From Sandaracinaceae bacterium (lineage in GTDB: Bacteria > Myxococcota_A > Polyangia > Polyangiales > Sandaracinaceae): a stretch of 64,000 nt of DNA. The stretch is taken from the NCBI GenBank assembly GCA_020633195.1, contig JACKEC010000017.1:735675-799674 (forward strand), in the 5' to 3' direction. This document shows, piece by piece, positions 18,282 through 26,929 of this stretch (position 1 is the first letter of the stretch; each line of letters opens with the position of its first letter). The translations under genes and the position numbers were made by a program. The notes below the pieces were generated by a model. It saw nothing but the letters and a program-made list of their open reading frames with translations. It ran no database searches and was not told the origin of the DNA.

Positions 18282-19970
18282 TCAGCGGGCGTACAGCGTC
18301 CACCGCGAGGACTCGAACACCACGTGGGGGGCGGTCGGGTCGGCGGGCGAGACGCGCAGCGGGTTGGGCGGGGGGCGGCCCGGCGGGTGCCGGACGAGCC
18401 AGTAGTCGAAGCTGTCGCCCCAGACGCGGTGGTCGTAGCGCTGCGGGGTCCACTCGAAGCGGGGCGGGAAGGGCGGCGGCGCGGCGTCCGGGGCCCACTG
18501 CACGGGGGACTTCGGGAACTCCACGAAGCTGAAGCACGCCATCCCGCCGACGCGCGCTTGGTAGTACTGGTGCGCGTGCAGGTAGGTCGCGAACGGCACG
18601 ACCTGCGAGGCCTGATCGTGGATCAGCCCGAGGAGCCGATGCCCCGGCTCGGTGTGCTCGAGCGCCTCGGCGAGCTCGCCCATCTCGTCGTCGGTGACCG
18701 AGAAGCGCTCGGTGTGCGCGACGCCGACGAACACGCAGAGCGCGATGACGATCGCGCCGAGCCCGAGCCGCAGCCGGTCCCCGATGGGCCCGCGCGGGCC
18801 GAAGCACACCAGCAGCGCGAGCGCGAGCGGCAGGAAGCGATGGCTGATCGGCTCGATCAACCGGTAGCTCACCGGCGCGAAGAGGTAGAGCCCGAACGTC
18901 GCGAGCGCCACCACCTCGGGCGCGTACGAGCGGACCGTCGGCGCGGGCGTCCCTCGAAGCCACGCGAGCACCCGGCGCAGCCGGGGACGATCCTCTTCAC
19001 TCTCTTCATCCGCGCCGGCCGCCGTCTCCTCCGCCGGTGCCTCGCCTTCGCCAGCCGGCGCTCCGCGGAGGAGGATCGCGACGAGGACCACCGTGAAGAA
19101 CGCCACCGCGATCCAGATGCCGGCGCCGTCCCTGTAGATCTCGAAGCTGTGCCCGAGCCAGCCGCGCACCGTGTCCTCGACGGGCGCGAAGCGCGCGGGG
19201 TCCTCGGTGACCTGCTCCGCGTGGCCGCTGCGGAGGCCCGCTTCGCCGTGCTCGATCACCCCGGACCGATGCAGCCAGTACGCGAGGCCGGCGGCCGAGG
19301 GGAGCGACGCGACGAGGCCTCGCCAGAGGGCCCCCACGGTCGCCTTCCGACCCACCGCGGGGGCCATCGCGAGCAACGTCACCGCGCACGCGATCGCGAG
19401 CCACGCGAAGAGCTGCGCGTGCGAGTAGAACGTCGCGAGCGCCCCGAGCCCGAAGAGCGTCGCGTTGCGGGACGTCGGCTGACGGCAGAGCCGCGCGAAC
19501 GCGGCGAGGCCGAGCAGGCCCACCGTCATCCCCGCCGAGAAGTTCAGGAACCCCCAGAAGACGAAGACGTGGAGGGCGACCGCCGCCGCGATCCCGCCGA
19601 GCAGCGGATCGCGGCCGCTCTCGCGCAGGTACAGGGCGAGCGCGAGCGGCAGCCCCGCGATCGAGAGGATCGCGGTGACCCGCGTCGCCGCCTCCACGCC
19701 GAGCGGATACGCCAGCCAGTCCGCGAGGACATAGAGCAAGAGGTATTGACTGCGCGAGTACTCCACCACGAAGTAGCGCGCCCACGTCGGATCGCCCTGC
19801 CCGTGGATCGCCGCGACCGTCCCGAGGTGCTGCGGGTAGTCGACGAAGGGCAGCCACTCCGCGCTCGTCAGCGGCCACGCCACGGCCAGCGCGCTCACCG
19901 CGAGCACCACCCCGGTCGTGATCCGTTGCGCTCGCTCGGAGCTCCACCAGCGCGCTTCGGGGGCAGCCAC
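18282..19970 (-). CDS. Polytopic membrane protein carrying a repeat-derived linker
   Basis: 562 residues from GTG 19970. Ten or more hydrophobic segments are visible, with an early loop FVDYPQHLG similar to the DYP/D-containing first loop of GT-C transferases and related YfhO/ArnT-like proteins. The C-terminal 130 residues are soluble. The acidic segment DEESEEDRPR near residue 325 is encoded by an in-frame copy of a dispersed repeat (18983-19007). It is upstream of the giant kinase gene, 21 bp apart, and may share its transcript. Confidence 0.65.
   Translation of the reverse strand: MAAPEARWWSSERAQRITTGVVLAVSALAVAWPLTSAEWLPFVDYPQHLGTVAAIHGQGDPTWARYFVVEYSRSQYLLLYVLADWLAYPLGVEAATRVTAILSIAGLPLALALYLRESGRDPLLGGIAAAVALHVFVFWGFLNFSAGMTVGLLGLAAFARLCRQPTSRNATLFGLGALATFYSHAQLFAWLAIACAVTLLAMAPAVGRKATVGALWRGLVASLPSAAGLAYWLHRSGVIEHGEAGLRSGHAEQVTEDPARFAPVEDTVRGWLGHSFEIYRDGAGIWIAVAFFTVVLVAILLRGAPAGEGEAPAEETAAGADEESEEDRPRLRRVLAWLRGTPAPTVRSYAPEVVALATFGLYLFAPVSYRLIEPISHRFLPLALALLVCFGPRGPIGDRLRLGLGAIVIALCVFVGVAHTERFSVTDDEMGELAEALEHTEPGHRLLGLIHDQASQVVPFATYLHAHQYYQARVGGMACFSFVEFPKSPVQWAPDAAPPPFPPRFEWTPQRYDHRVWGDSFDYWLVRHPPGRPPPNPLRVSPADPTAPHVVFESSRWTLYAR
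18983..19007. repeat. Half copy of the 3418-3484 hairpin repeat inside a CDS
   Basis: GGGGACGATCCTCTTC followed by ACTCTCTTC is identical over 25 bases to the reverse complement of the right arm of the hairpin at 3460-3484. Here it is translated as an acidic linker in a membrane protein. Confidence 0.75.
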
Positions 19971-20048
19971 GGGGCGTTGTTATCGCATCGGCGAGGGGAC
20001 GTCCACGAGCCGCCGTCGGGCGCGCGTGGCATCCTCGCGGGGCGGAGC

Positions 20049-23000
20049 ATGGCCCTCCTTCGTCTCGGCGTTTTCTACCTGCAGGAGCGCCTCGCCGTCG
20101 GCGGGAGCGCCGACGTCTGGCGGGCGGTCCACCCGTCGAGCTCGCTGGCCGTCGCGGTGAAGCTCCTGCGCGAGCCGATCGACCGCAGCGCGGTCGCCCG
20201 GGAGGCCCGCGCGGTCGCGAGCCTGCTCCACCCGGCGGTCGTCCGGATCGTCGATCAGGGCGAGGTCCGGGTGTCGGTCGCCCGATCGCGCCCCGAGTCG
20301 CTCGTCCCCGAGCAGCCCTACCTCGTGATGGAGCTCGGCGAGGCGACGCTCTGGGCGCGGCCGCCGCGGCCCGGCTGGCGCGCGCTGCGGCAGGCGCTCG
20401 GGGCGGTGCTCGACGGCCTCGCGCACGCGCACGCCCGCGGCGTGATCCACCGCGACCTGAAGCCCAGCAACGTCCTCTGGGTCCGGCGCGGCCAGCGCCC
20501 CCCGCAGCTCGCGATCGCGGACTTCGGCCTTGCGCGGCTCGCGACGGCCGAGGGCCCCGCGGGCGCCGGCACGCCGCGCTACATGGCGCCGGAGCAGCAC
20601 GGCGACGGACGCGACATCGGGCCGTGGACGGACCTCTACGCGCTCGGGGTGATGGCGCGCGAGCTCGCCTTCACCGAAGACGGAGCGCCGCGGTTCGAGC
20701 TCCCGGACGGCTACGAGACCTGGATCGACCGGCTGCTCGAGCTGCGCGCGACCCACCGCATCGGCACCGCCGCGGAGGCGCGCTACGCGCTCGACGCGCT
20801 CGGCCACGCGGTGGAGCCGGCCGACCCGGACGGGATCGCGCCGGTCTGGTCGACGGCGGACGTCACCCGCGAGGTCGTGACCCAGCCGTCCCGCGTGCAC
20901 TCGATCGCGGGCGCGGGGCCGCCGACCCACTCGACGGTGCAGCCCGTGAGCGATCGGCCGACGCTCGTCGGCGAGGACCCCGTCTCCGCGCCGCTGCGGC
21001 GACCGCTCCCCGCGAGCTGGCGGGAGCCGCTCGAGCTCGGCCCGATCCACGTGCTCGGCGCGGGCCTCGGCCTGTACGGGTTTCGAGCCTTGCCCCTCGT
21101 GGGCCGCGAGTCGGAGCGCGACGAGCTCTGGCGCGCGCTGCAGGAGGTCGTCGAAGGCGACGAAGAGCGCTCCCTCGCGCTGTTCCTCACGGGGGCGGCC
21201 GGCGTGGGCAAGTCGACGCTCGCGGAGTGGCTGCTGCGCCGCGCGGTCGAGGTCGCCGGGGTGCACGCGCCGCGGGTGCGGATGCTCGAGGACGGCCGAC
21301 CGGGCCTCGCGCTGCTCTTCGGCTCCCGCGAGTGGCTCGGGCTGCGCGGCGAGCGCACGCCCGAGCAGGTCCGCGCCTCGCTGCGGCGATCGTTCCCGCG
21401 CTTCGTCGGGCGCGTCGACCCCGACGAGCTCGAGGCGGTCACGCGGGCCAACAGCCTCGAGGGGATGGACCCCGCGCCCTCGCGTCAGGAGCGGCTGCGC
21501 GTCGCCGTGTCGTTCCTCGCCAAGTGCTCGCTCCGGCGCCCCGTCGTGATCCTCCTCGACGAGCTGCAGTGGGACGAGGTCACGGTGATGTTCCTCGAGG
21601 CGCTCCTGCGCGCGCGCGGCCGCGTGCTCGTCGTCGCGACGATCGGGATGGACGAGGGGATCGTCCTGCCCGAGCGATTGCAATCCTTGTTGCGCCACGA
21701 GGCGGTGCGGGAGATCCCCGTCTCGCCGCTGCCGCCGCCCGAGCATCGCCGCCTGGTGCGCGAGCTGCTCGGCCTCAGCCACGACCTCGCCCGCCGGGTC
21801 GAGGAGCGCACGAGCGGCAACCCGATGTTCGCGGTGCACCTGGTGGGCGACTGGATCTCTCGCGGGCTCCTGTCCTTCGAGAAGGGCACGCTCTCGCTCC
21901 CCGCCGACGAGGAGGAGGAGCTCCCCGACGACCTGCACGTCCTCTGGTCTCGCCGCGTCGAGCGCCTCACCGACGGCGGCGCGGCGGAGCGCCTCGTCCT
22001 GGAGCTCGCGGCGGTGCTCGGCCCCGAGCTCTCCGTCGCCGGCTGGCGCGCGGCCGCGGCGTCGCTCGGGGTCCCGCTCGAGGAGGAGCTGGTCGCCCGC
22101 GTGCTCCGCAGCCACCTCCTCGTCGCGAGCCCGGACGGCCGGGAGCTGCGCTTCGCGCACGGGATGATCCGCGAGTCGCTGCTCCGCCGGGCGAGGGAGG
22201 GCGGGCGCTCACCCGCGCTCCACTCCGCGGCGGCCGACGCGCTGCGGCCGCGCTTCGACGCCGGCGACGAGGCGCTCGCGGAGTCCCTCGCGCACCACCT
22301 GAACCAGGCGCGGCGCCCCGACGAGGCGCTGTCGGTCATGGTCCTCGCGGCGCAGCAGGCGATCGCGACGGGCCGCTTCCAGGACGGCCTGAGCCTCCTC
22401 GACGAGCTCGCGCGGACCGCCAAGGCGCTCGGTCGCCCCGACGACGACCGCGTCGCGTGCGAGCGCGAGGTGCTGCGCGCGACCGCGTTCAACCGCATGG
22501 GGCAGCTCGACGAGGCGGCCTCCTGCGCGGGCAAGGCGATCAGCCGGATCCGCGCGGATCGCTGGCCGGACCTCGAGGCGCTCGCGCTCCACGAGCTCGG
22601 CTACACCGACTACCACCGCGGCAAGGGCGACCTCGCGCTCAGCCACCTCACCCGCGCGGTGGAGGTCCTCGAGGGGCTCAAGAGCTACGAGCCGCTCTCG
22701 CGCTGCCTGCGCGTCCGCGGCGACCTGGCCCACTCGCGCGGCGAGTTCGAAGCGGCGCGTCGCGACTTCACGCGAGCGCTCGAGGTGTCCGAGTCGATCG
22801 GGCACCGCGCCGGGGTCGCGTCGAGCCTCCTCGGCCTGAGCCTGCCGGGCGTCGGGGACCCGCGCGAGGCGGAGGCCGCGCGCCAGATCTTCGAGGAGCT
22901 CGGCCACTGCTCCGGGGCCTGCACCGCGATCAACACGCTCGCCGAGGCGGCCCGTCGCCAGGGGCGCCTCGACGAGGCGGAGGACCTCTACCGCCGCGCG

Positions 23001-23426
23001 CGCCGCTGGGCGCAGATGGGCGGCGTCAGCCAGCACGAGCACATCTGCGGCCTCAACCTCGCGCTGACGATGCTCGAGGGCGAGCGCTTCGAGGAGGCGT
23101 TCGTCGAGAGCGAGCTCGGCGCCCGGATGACGGACCTGCTGGGGCAACGTCTCGTGCACTACATGCACGAGGTCACCGCGATCACCGCCGCGGTCGGCGC
23201 GGGCCGCTACGTCGAGGCGCGCGAGCACCTCGAGCGCGCGCGCGAGCTCCAGGAGAAGGTCGACCACGCGGACCGCGACATGGCCTGGGCGATGCGCCGC
23301 GCCCTCGAGATGGCGCGCCTCGCCGAGCACGACGAGCTGGCCCGCGGCATCTGGGACCTCGCCCGCGAGGAGCACTCCCGGCTCGGCGCCGAGGAGCTCC
23401 TCGACACGATGGAGATCGAGGTCTAG
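20049..23426 (+). CDS. Ser/Thr protein kinase-AAA ATPase-TPR signalling protein
   Basis: 1125 residues from ATG 20049 with GGCGGAG just upstream. The kinase domain (about 1-270) has Lys38, HRDLKPSN (134-141), ADFGLA and a GTPRYMAPEQ activation segment. A linker leads to a predicted STAND-like ATPase with Walker A (GAAGVGKST, near 382) and Walker B (VILLDELQWDE). The C-terminal half (about 750-1125) is made of TPR-type helical repeats. Unlike the neighbour at 12898 it lacks GAF and cyclase domains. It is divergent from the membrane-protein gene and probably acts as a soluble signal integrator. Confidence 0.9.
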   Translation: MALLRLGVFYLQERLAVGGSADVWRAVHPSSSLAVAVKLLREPIDRSAVAREARAVASLLHPAVVRIVDQGEVRVSVARSRPESLVPEQPYLVMELGEATLWARPPRPGWRALRQALGAVLDGLAHAHARGVIHRDLKPSNVLWVRRGQRPPQLAIADFGLARLATAEGPAGAGTPRYMAPEQHGDGRDIGPWTDLYALGVMARELAFTEDGAPRFELPDGYETWIDRLLELRATHRIGTAAEARYALDALGHAVEPADPDGIAPVWSTADVTREVVTQPSRVHSIAGAGPPTHSTVQPVSDRPTLVGEDPVSAPLRRPLPASWREPLELGPIHVLGAGLGLYGFRALPLVGRESERDELWRALQEVVEGDEERSLALFLTGAAGVGKSTLAEWLLRRAVEVAGVHAPRVRMLEDGRPGLALLFGSREWLGLRGERTPEQVRASLRRSFPRFVGRVDPDELEAVTRANSLEGMDPAPSRQERLRVAVSFLAKCSLRRPVVILLDELQWDEVTVMFLEALLRARGRVLVVATIGMDEGIVLPERLQSLLRHEAVREIPVSPLPPPEHRRLVRELLGLSHDLARRVEERTSGNPMFAVHLVGDWISRGLLSFEKGTLSLPADEEEELPDDLHVLWSRRVERLTDGGAAERLVLELAAVLGPELSVAGWRAAAASLGVPLEEELVARVLRSHLLVASPDGRELRFAHGMIRESLLRRAREGGRSPALHSAAADALRPRFDAGDEALAESLAHHLNQARRPDEALSVMVLAAQQAIATGRFQDGLSLLDELARTAKALGRPDDDRVACEREVLRATAFNRMGQLDEAASCAGKAISRIRADRWPDLEALALHELGYTDYHRGKGDLALSHLTRAVEVLEGLKSYEPLSRCLRVRGDLAHSRGEFEAARRDFTRALEVSESIGHRAGVASSLLGLSLPGVGDPREAEAARQIFEELGHCSGACTAINTLAEAARRQGRLDEAEDLYRRARRWAQMGGVSQHEHICGLNLALTMLEGERFEEAFVESELGARMTDLLGQRLVHYMHEVTAITAAVGAGRYVEAREHLERARELQEKVDHADRDMAWAMRRALEMARLAEHDELARGIWDLAREEHSRLGAEELLDTMEIEV

Positions 23427-23470
23427 CAGGCTCCCGAAAGGGGCCCGAAGGGACCGTTTCGGAGCCTGCT
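23425..23470 (+). terminator. Hairpin terminating the kinase gene
   Basis: AGCAGGCTCC and GGAGCCTGCT pair across a 26-base interior that has its own short pairings. The hairpin overlaps the TAG stop codon. The same AGCAGGC/GCCTGCT arms recur at 23629-23654. Confidence 0.6.
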
Positions 23471-23605
23471 CCGTGCCGGTGCCCTTGCCCGTGCCCGCCC
23501 GTGACCCGTGAGCGTTCCCCGTGCCCGAGATCACGCGCCGTCTTCGGGAACGGTTGACGGGAACGGTCCGGGCACGGGCACGGGCACGGGCACGGGCACG
23601 GGCAT
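23468..23605. repeat. GTGCCC/GGGCAC repeat tracts between convergent genes
   Basis: Degenerate GTGCCC units (about 23473-23527) face a clean run of GGGCAC units (about 23569-23604), giving an overall inverted arrangement around GGGAACGG-type bases. Together with the flanking hairpins this resembles the element at 4999-5045. Confidence 0.6.
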
Positions 23606-23628
23606 GCGCGCTTCGCGCGCGGCACGGA

Positions 23629-23654
23629 AGCAGGCTGCTTCTCAGCGGCCTGCT
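23629..23654 (-). terminator. Hairpin terminating the NlpC/P60-like gene
   Basis: AGCAGGC(T)GC and GC(G)GCCTGCT pair around TTCTCA, abutting the stop codon of the minus-strand gene. It has the same arms as the opposing hairpin at 23425. Confidence 0.55.
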
Positions 23655-24438
23655 AACGCACGCGGCCGAAGACCACGGGAGTCTCGATGTAGCCGTAGCT
23701 CCGCGTCCCGTGCCAGCCGTAGGCCTCGGCGTGGCCGGCGCCGTCGGTGAGGAACGTCATCGTCCCGCGGCCCGTGCCCGTCTCGCCTTCGCCGCGCGTG
23801 TCGTCCTGGTGGGCGTAGCTCGTGGAGTCGAGGATGCGCACGGCCCACACGCCGTCGCCGACCGCGACGGGCTGGTTCATCACGAAGCCGACGTGGCCCG
23901 TGTTGTTCGACGGGAAGTCGGGCGGCCGCTCCCAGGCGAACACGTCGCCGGGTCGCACGTCGCGGATGTGCTCGACGCGCTGCCAGCCCCGGCGCGGCCG
24001 GTCCGTGGGCGCGCGGGCGATGTGACGCGCGAACGTGCGCGCGACGGGGCGACCCTGGCCGAGCGAGCGACGCGCCCGCGGGGCCGAGCGCGCGAGCACC
24101 CAGGCGGTCATGCCCGAGCAGTCCCAGTGGTAGAGGCCGCGCCGCGCGTCGACGCGGGTGCGGTGCTGGTAGCTCGTCGCCCGCGTCGTGCGCTCGACCT
24201 GCTCGAGGGTCGCGACCACGCGGGCCGCCGCCGGCGTGCCCGGCTCGGGCGGGGAGCCGAAGCGCGGGGTGGGCCGGAGCGCGTCGAGCACCGACACCCG
24301 CGGCACCGGACCGCCCGCGGCGGCGTGCTCGACCGCGGCGCGCGCGACCGGGTAGTTGGCGTGGAGGAGCCACGCCGCGGCGCCGATCCCCGCGCACGTG
24401 ACGGCACCGACGGCCCAGAAGACGGAGCGCCTCCCCAC
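23653..24438 (-). CDS. Membrane-anchored NlpC/P60-like cysteine hydrolase
   Basis: 261 residues. One N-terminal membrane segment (about 7-25) is followed by an extracytoplasmic domain. The candidate catalytic Cys is in WDCSGMTAWVL and the candidate His in NTGHVGFVM, the order and spacing seen in papain-like NlpC/P60 and related peptidoglycan endopeptidases. Peptidoglycan cleavage is inferred from this only. It lies six bases downstream of the DUF3592-like gene, so the two are probably co-transcribed. Confidence 0.7.
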   Translation of the reverse strand: MGRRSVFWAVGAVTCAGIGAAAWLLHANYPVARAAVEHAAAGGPVPRVSVLDALRPTPRFGSPPEPGTPAAARVVATLEQVERTTRATSYQHRTRVDARRGLYHWDCSGMTAWVLARSAPRARRSLGQGRPVARTFARHIARAPTDRPRRGWQRVEHIRDVRPGDVFAWERPPDFPSNNTGHVGFVMNQPVAVGDGVWAVRILDSTSYAHQDDTRGEGETGTGRGTMTFLTDGAGHAEAYGWHGTRSYGYIETPVVFGRVR

Positions 24439-24444
24439 GGGCCG

Positions 24445-25335
24445 CTAACCGGGCACGGCCTCTCGGTGTTCCGCCACCCGTCGACCGAGCGCCGCGAGGG
24501 CCGCCGGGTCGAGCTCGAACGGCCCGCCGTCCTCGCGCAGCACGGTCACGTCGGGGCGCCGTCGATCGGGGCGCAGCGCGAGCAGGTGCGCGCCGTCGTC
24601 GAGCAGGAGCGGCCGCCCGTCGACGAGCTCGAAGCGCTCGGTGAAGGTCTGGACCGGATCGGCCGCGGGGGCGCGGTACGTCGCGGGGCCGTCGTCGGGG
24701 CTCGGGGGGACGCGGTAGGCGATCTCGAGCGCGACGAGCGCGCCGTTGCCGTGGTGCGGGACGATCGAGACGACCTCGAGCTCCACCTCGTCGGAGGACA
24801 CCGCCGCGGCGCGGGCGACCCTCAGCGCGCGCAGCGCGCGCCACGCGACGCGCGCGAGGAACCCCGCGAAGCCCAGGAAGATCAGGCCGAACACAGCGAT
24901 CCAGGCCCACCGACCGGCCGCGTCCTGCATGGCCCAGGAGAGCGCCACGCGACCCGCGCCGGGGTCGCGTCGCATGGTCAGCGGCCCGTCGCCGACCGAG
25001 TCGGTGAAGAACGTGTAGTAGTCCTCGGCGACGACGTAGTGGTGGTCCGGCGCGTTGGCCCCCGTCGCCACCGTGCGCCCGAACTCGGCGCGGACGCGGA
25101 CGTGGCGCACGAGGCCCGCGATCACGGTGACGTCCGACGAGAGCAGGCGGACCGGCGTCGGCTCGCCCGACGACCACACCGCCATGTCCGCGGCGAGGGT
25201 GTACGCGGCGCGGCCCTGCCAGAGCCCGACGACCGCGAGCAGCACCAGCATCGGCGCCCACGCGCCGAGCACGCGCGCCCACGCCCCCCGGACGAAGTCC
25301 GAGCGCAGGCGCAGCGGTCGTGCGGGGAGCACCAC
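24445..25335 (-). CDS. DUF3592-like two-transmembrane protein
   Basis: 296 residues with membrane segments at about 28-45 and 140-165, separated by an exported loop containing a DPGAGRVAL-type turn, which is typical of DUF3592 proteins. A cytoplasmic C-terminal half follows. The family has no established function. The start is GTG 25335. It is followed closely by the NlpC/P60-like gene. Confidence 0.6.
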   Translation of the reverse strand: MVLPARPLRLRSDFVRGAWARVLGAWAPMLVLLAVVGLWQGRAAYTLAADMAVWSSGEPTPVRLLSSDVTVIAGLVRHVRVRAEFGRTVATGANAPDHHYVVAEDYYTFFTDSVGDGPLTMRRDPGAGRVALSWAMQDAAGRWAWIAVFGLIFLGFAGFLARVAWRALRALRVARAAAVSSDEVELEVVSIVPHHGNGALVALEIAYRVPPSPDDGPATYRAPAADPVQTFTERFELVDGRPLLLDDGAHLLALRPDRRRPDVTVLREDGGPFELDPAALAALGRRVAEHREAVPG

Positions 25336-25361
25336 GACGAGTCTCTACGAACGGCGCGCGC

Positions 25362-25910
25362 TCACTCTTCCCGGGGCGCGTCCTCGGGCGCCGATTCCGG
25401 CTCGGCCTCGATCGCCGCGCGCACCGCGGCGAAGCGCTCGTTGGGGACGGTCACCGTCAGGTTGTACTGCACGATGCGCCAGCGCTCGCCGTCGTAGCGC
25501 AGCACCCCGCTGCCGCGGGACGGCCCGAGGTTGCGCGTCTCGAGGTCCTCGTCGAACCACGCGAGGGAGCCCTCGACGACGACGTCGCGGCGGGTCGCGC
25601 GCATCACCCAGCCGCGCCCCTCCGAGAACGGGCGGTGGGCGTACTCCCGGAACGCGGCGACGCCCCAGCGCTCGGTCGCGTCGGTGCCGAGGAACACTCC
25701 GTCGTCGGCGAAGTGATCGAAGTAGCGCGCCTCGTCCGAGGCGGCCGCGGCCGCGTGCCAGTCGTCGAGGACCGCGCGCACGGCGGCGTCGGCGTCGGGG
25801 GGTGAGGCGCCGGGCTGCGCGCCTCCACAGGCGGCGAGGGTGAGGGCGATCGACGCGACCGGAGCGCTCACGCGGCCGGCGCCCGGTCGACCCGGGTCAC
25901 GAGGGGTCAT
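25362..25910 (-). CDS. SnoaL/DUF4440-like lipoprotein
   Basis: 182 residues with a signal segment ending LAAC (lipobox). The rest matches the SnoaL-like alpha+beta barrel: a start helix AVLDDWHAAAAASDEARYF, then FADDGVFLGTDATERW, a central AHRPFSEGRGW and the final strand RWRIVQYNLTV. Such proteins may be small enzymes or ligand binders; catalytic residues cannot be assigned. It is divergent from the SGNH/MBOAT pair. Confidence 0.75.
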   Translation of the reverse strand: MTPRDPGRPGAGRVSAPVASIALTLAACGGAQPGASPPDADAAVRAVLDDWHAAAAASDEARYFDHFADDGVFLGTDATERWGVAAFREYAHRPFSEGRGWVMRATRRDVVVEGSLAWFDEDLETRNLGPSRGSGVLRYDGERWRIVQYNLTVTVPNERFAAVRAAIEAEPESAPEDAPREE

Positions 25911-25981
25911 CGCGCGAGGATACCGCCGACCGCGGCGACGCTTCGAGGCGCCGTGTTACGTTGCGGCCCCTCGGAGGGCAC

Positions 25982-26929
25982 GTGCACGGGCGGACGCTGG
26001 GATGGGTGGTGGTGGTGGTGCTCTCTGCCCTCCTCGTGCCCTCGATCGCGATCGAGCGCAGCTCCGCGTGGTGGTCCTGGCTCGCCTCGTTCCGACCCGG
26101 CACCGTCGAGCACGCCGAGGGCGTCCTGCGCGCCTCGCCGCCGGTCGACGACGAGATCGTGCTGATCGGGAGCAGCGTCTCGGTGGTCGACGTGATCGAC
26201 GAGCCCCTCGGCCGCGCCCTGGGTCGGCCCGTGACCGTGGCGGGGATGATGGCGGCGCCCGTCTGCGCGACGGCGATGCTCGCCCCCGAGCTCGTCGCGC
26301 GGCGACCGCGGACGCTCGTGTACGTGGTCGCGCCGCGCGACCTCGAGCGCTGTCAGCCGCGGACCCGGAACCCCTTCGACCTCGACATCGCGCTCCACGC
26401 GATCGGCCCCTGGGAGATCGTGCGCGACGAGGACTGGCTCGCGGCCGCGGTGAGCGACACGAGCGCGCTGGTGCGCCACCGCGGCGTGTTCCAGATGCTC
26501 GGCCACTCGGGGGCGCCCGGGTGGCGCTTCCACCCCCGCCACGGGGGGCGGGTCAGCGACGCTGCGCTCGCCGTCGGGATCGCCCGGCGCGCCCCGAGGC
26601 TGCGGGCGGCGACCTACGACGGCACGGGGCCTTCGGCGCGCGCGCTCGCGCGGCTCGCGACGCGCCTGCGCGAGGTCGGCACGGAGGTCGTGCTCGTGCC
26701 CGCCCCGGTCGTGCCCGCGCTCGTCGAGGCGTCGACCGGCGAGGTGGGCACCGCGTGGCATCGCGACGCCGTCGCCGACGTGGCCCGGGTCGCCGCCGCG
26801 CTCGAGCTCCGCCACGTCACCCCCGAGGCGCTCGGCGAGTACTCCTCCGAGGACTTCCGGGACCCGATGCACCTCGGCCCGAGCGGCCAGATCCGGTACA
26901 CGCGAGCCCTCGCCGAAGCGCTGCGCTGA
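25982..26929 (+). CDS. SGNH-fold (AlgX/DUF1574-like) partner of an MBOAT acyltransferase
   Basis: 315 residues from GTG 25982, chosen for the GGAGGG eight bases upstream. One N-terminal membrane segment precedes an exported domain. IGSSVSVVD carries the nucleophile-Ser block and DPMHLGPSGQ the catalytic Asp-x-x-His of SGNH enzymes. Its TGATG overlap with the MBOAT gene indicates translational coupling. By analogy with AlgI/AlgJ/AlgX and DltB/DltD systems, the pair probably transfers acyl groups to an extracytoplasmic polysaccharide or glycolipid; the substrate is unknown. Confidence 0.75.
   Translation: MHGRTLGWVVVVVLSALLVPSIAIERSSAWWSWLASFRPGTVEHAEGVLRASPPVDDEIVLIGSSVSVVDVIDEPLGRALGRPVTVAGMMAAPVCATAMLAPELVARRPRTLVYVVAPRDLERCQPRTRNPFDLDIALHAIGPWEIVRDEDWLAAAVSDTSALVRHRGVFQMLGHSGAPGWRFHPRHGGRVSDAALAVGIARRAPRLRAATYDGTGPSARALARLATRLREVGTEVVLVPAPVVPALVEASTGEVGTAWHRDAVADVARVAAALELRHVTPEALGEYSSEDFRDPMHLGPSGQIRYTRALAEALR

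Noticed and set aside
23468..23605. CRISPR-like array
   Set aside because: Units are contiguous hexamers without spacers and no cas genes are present.
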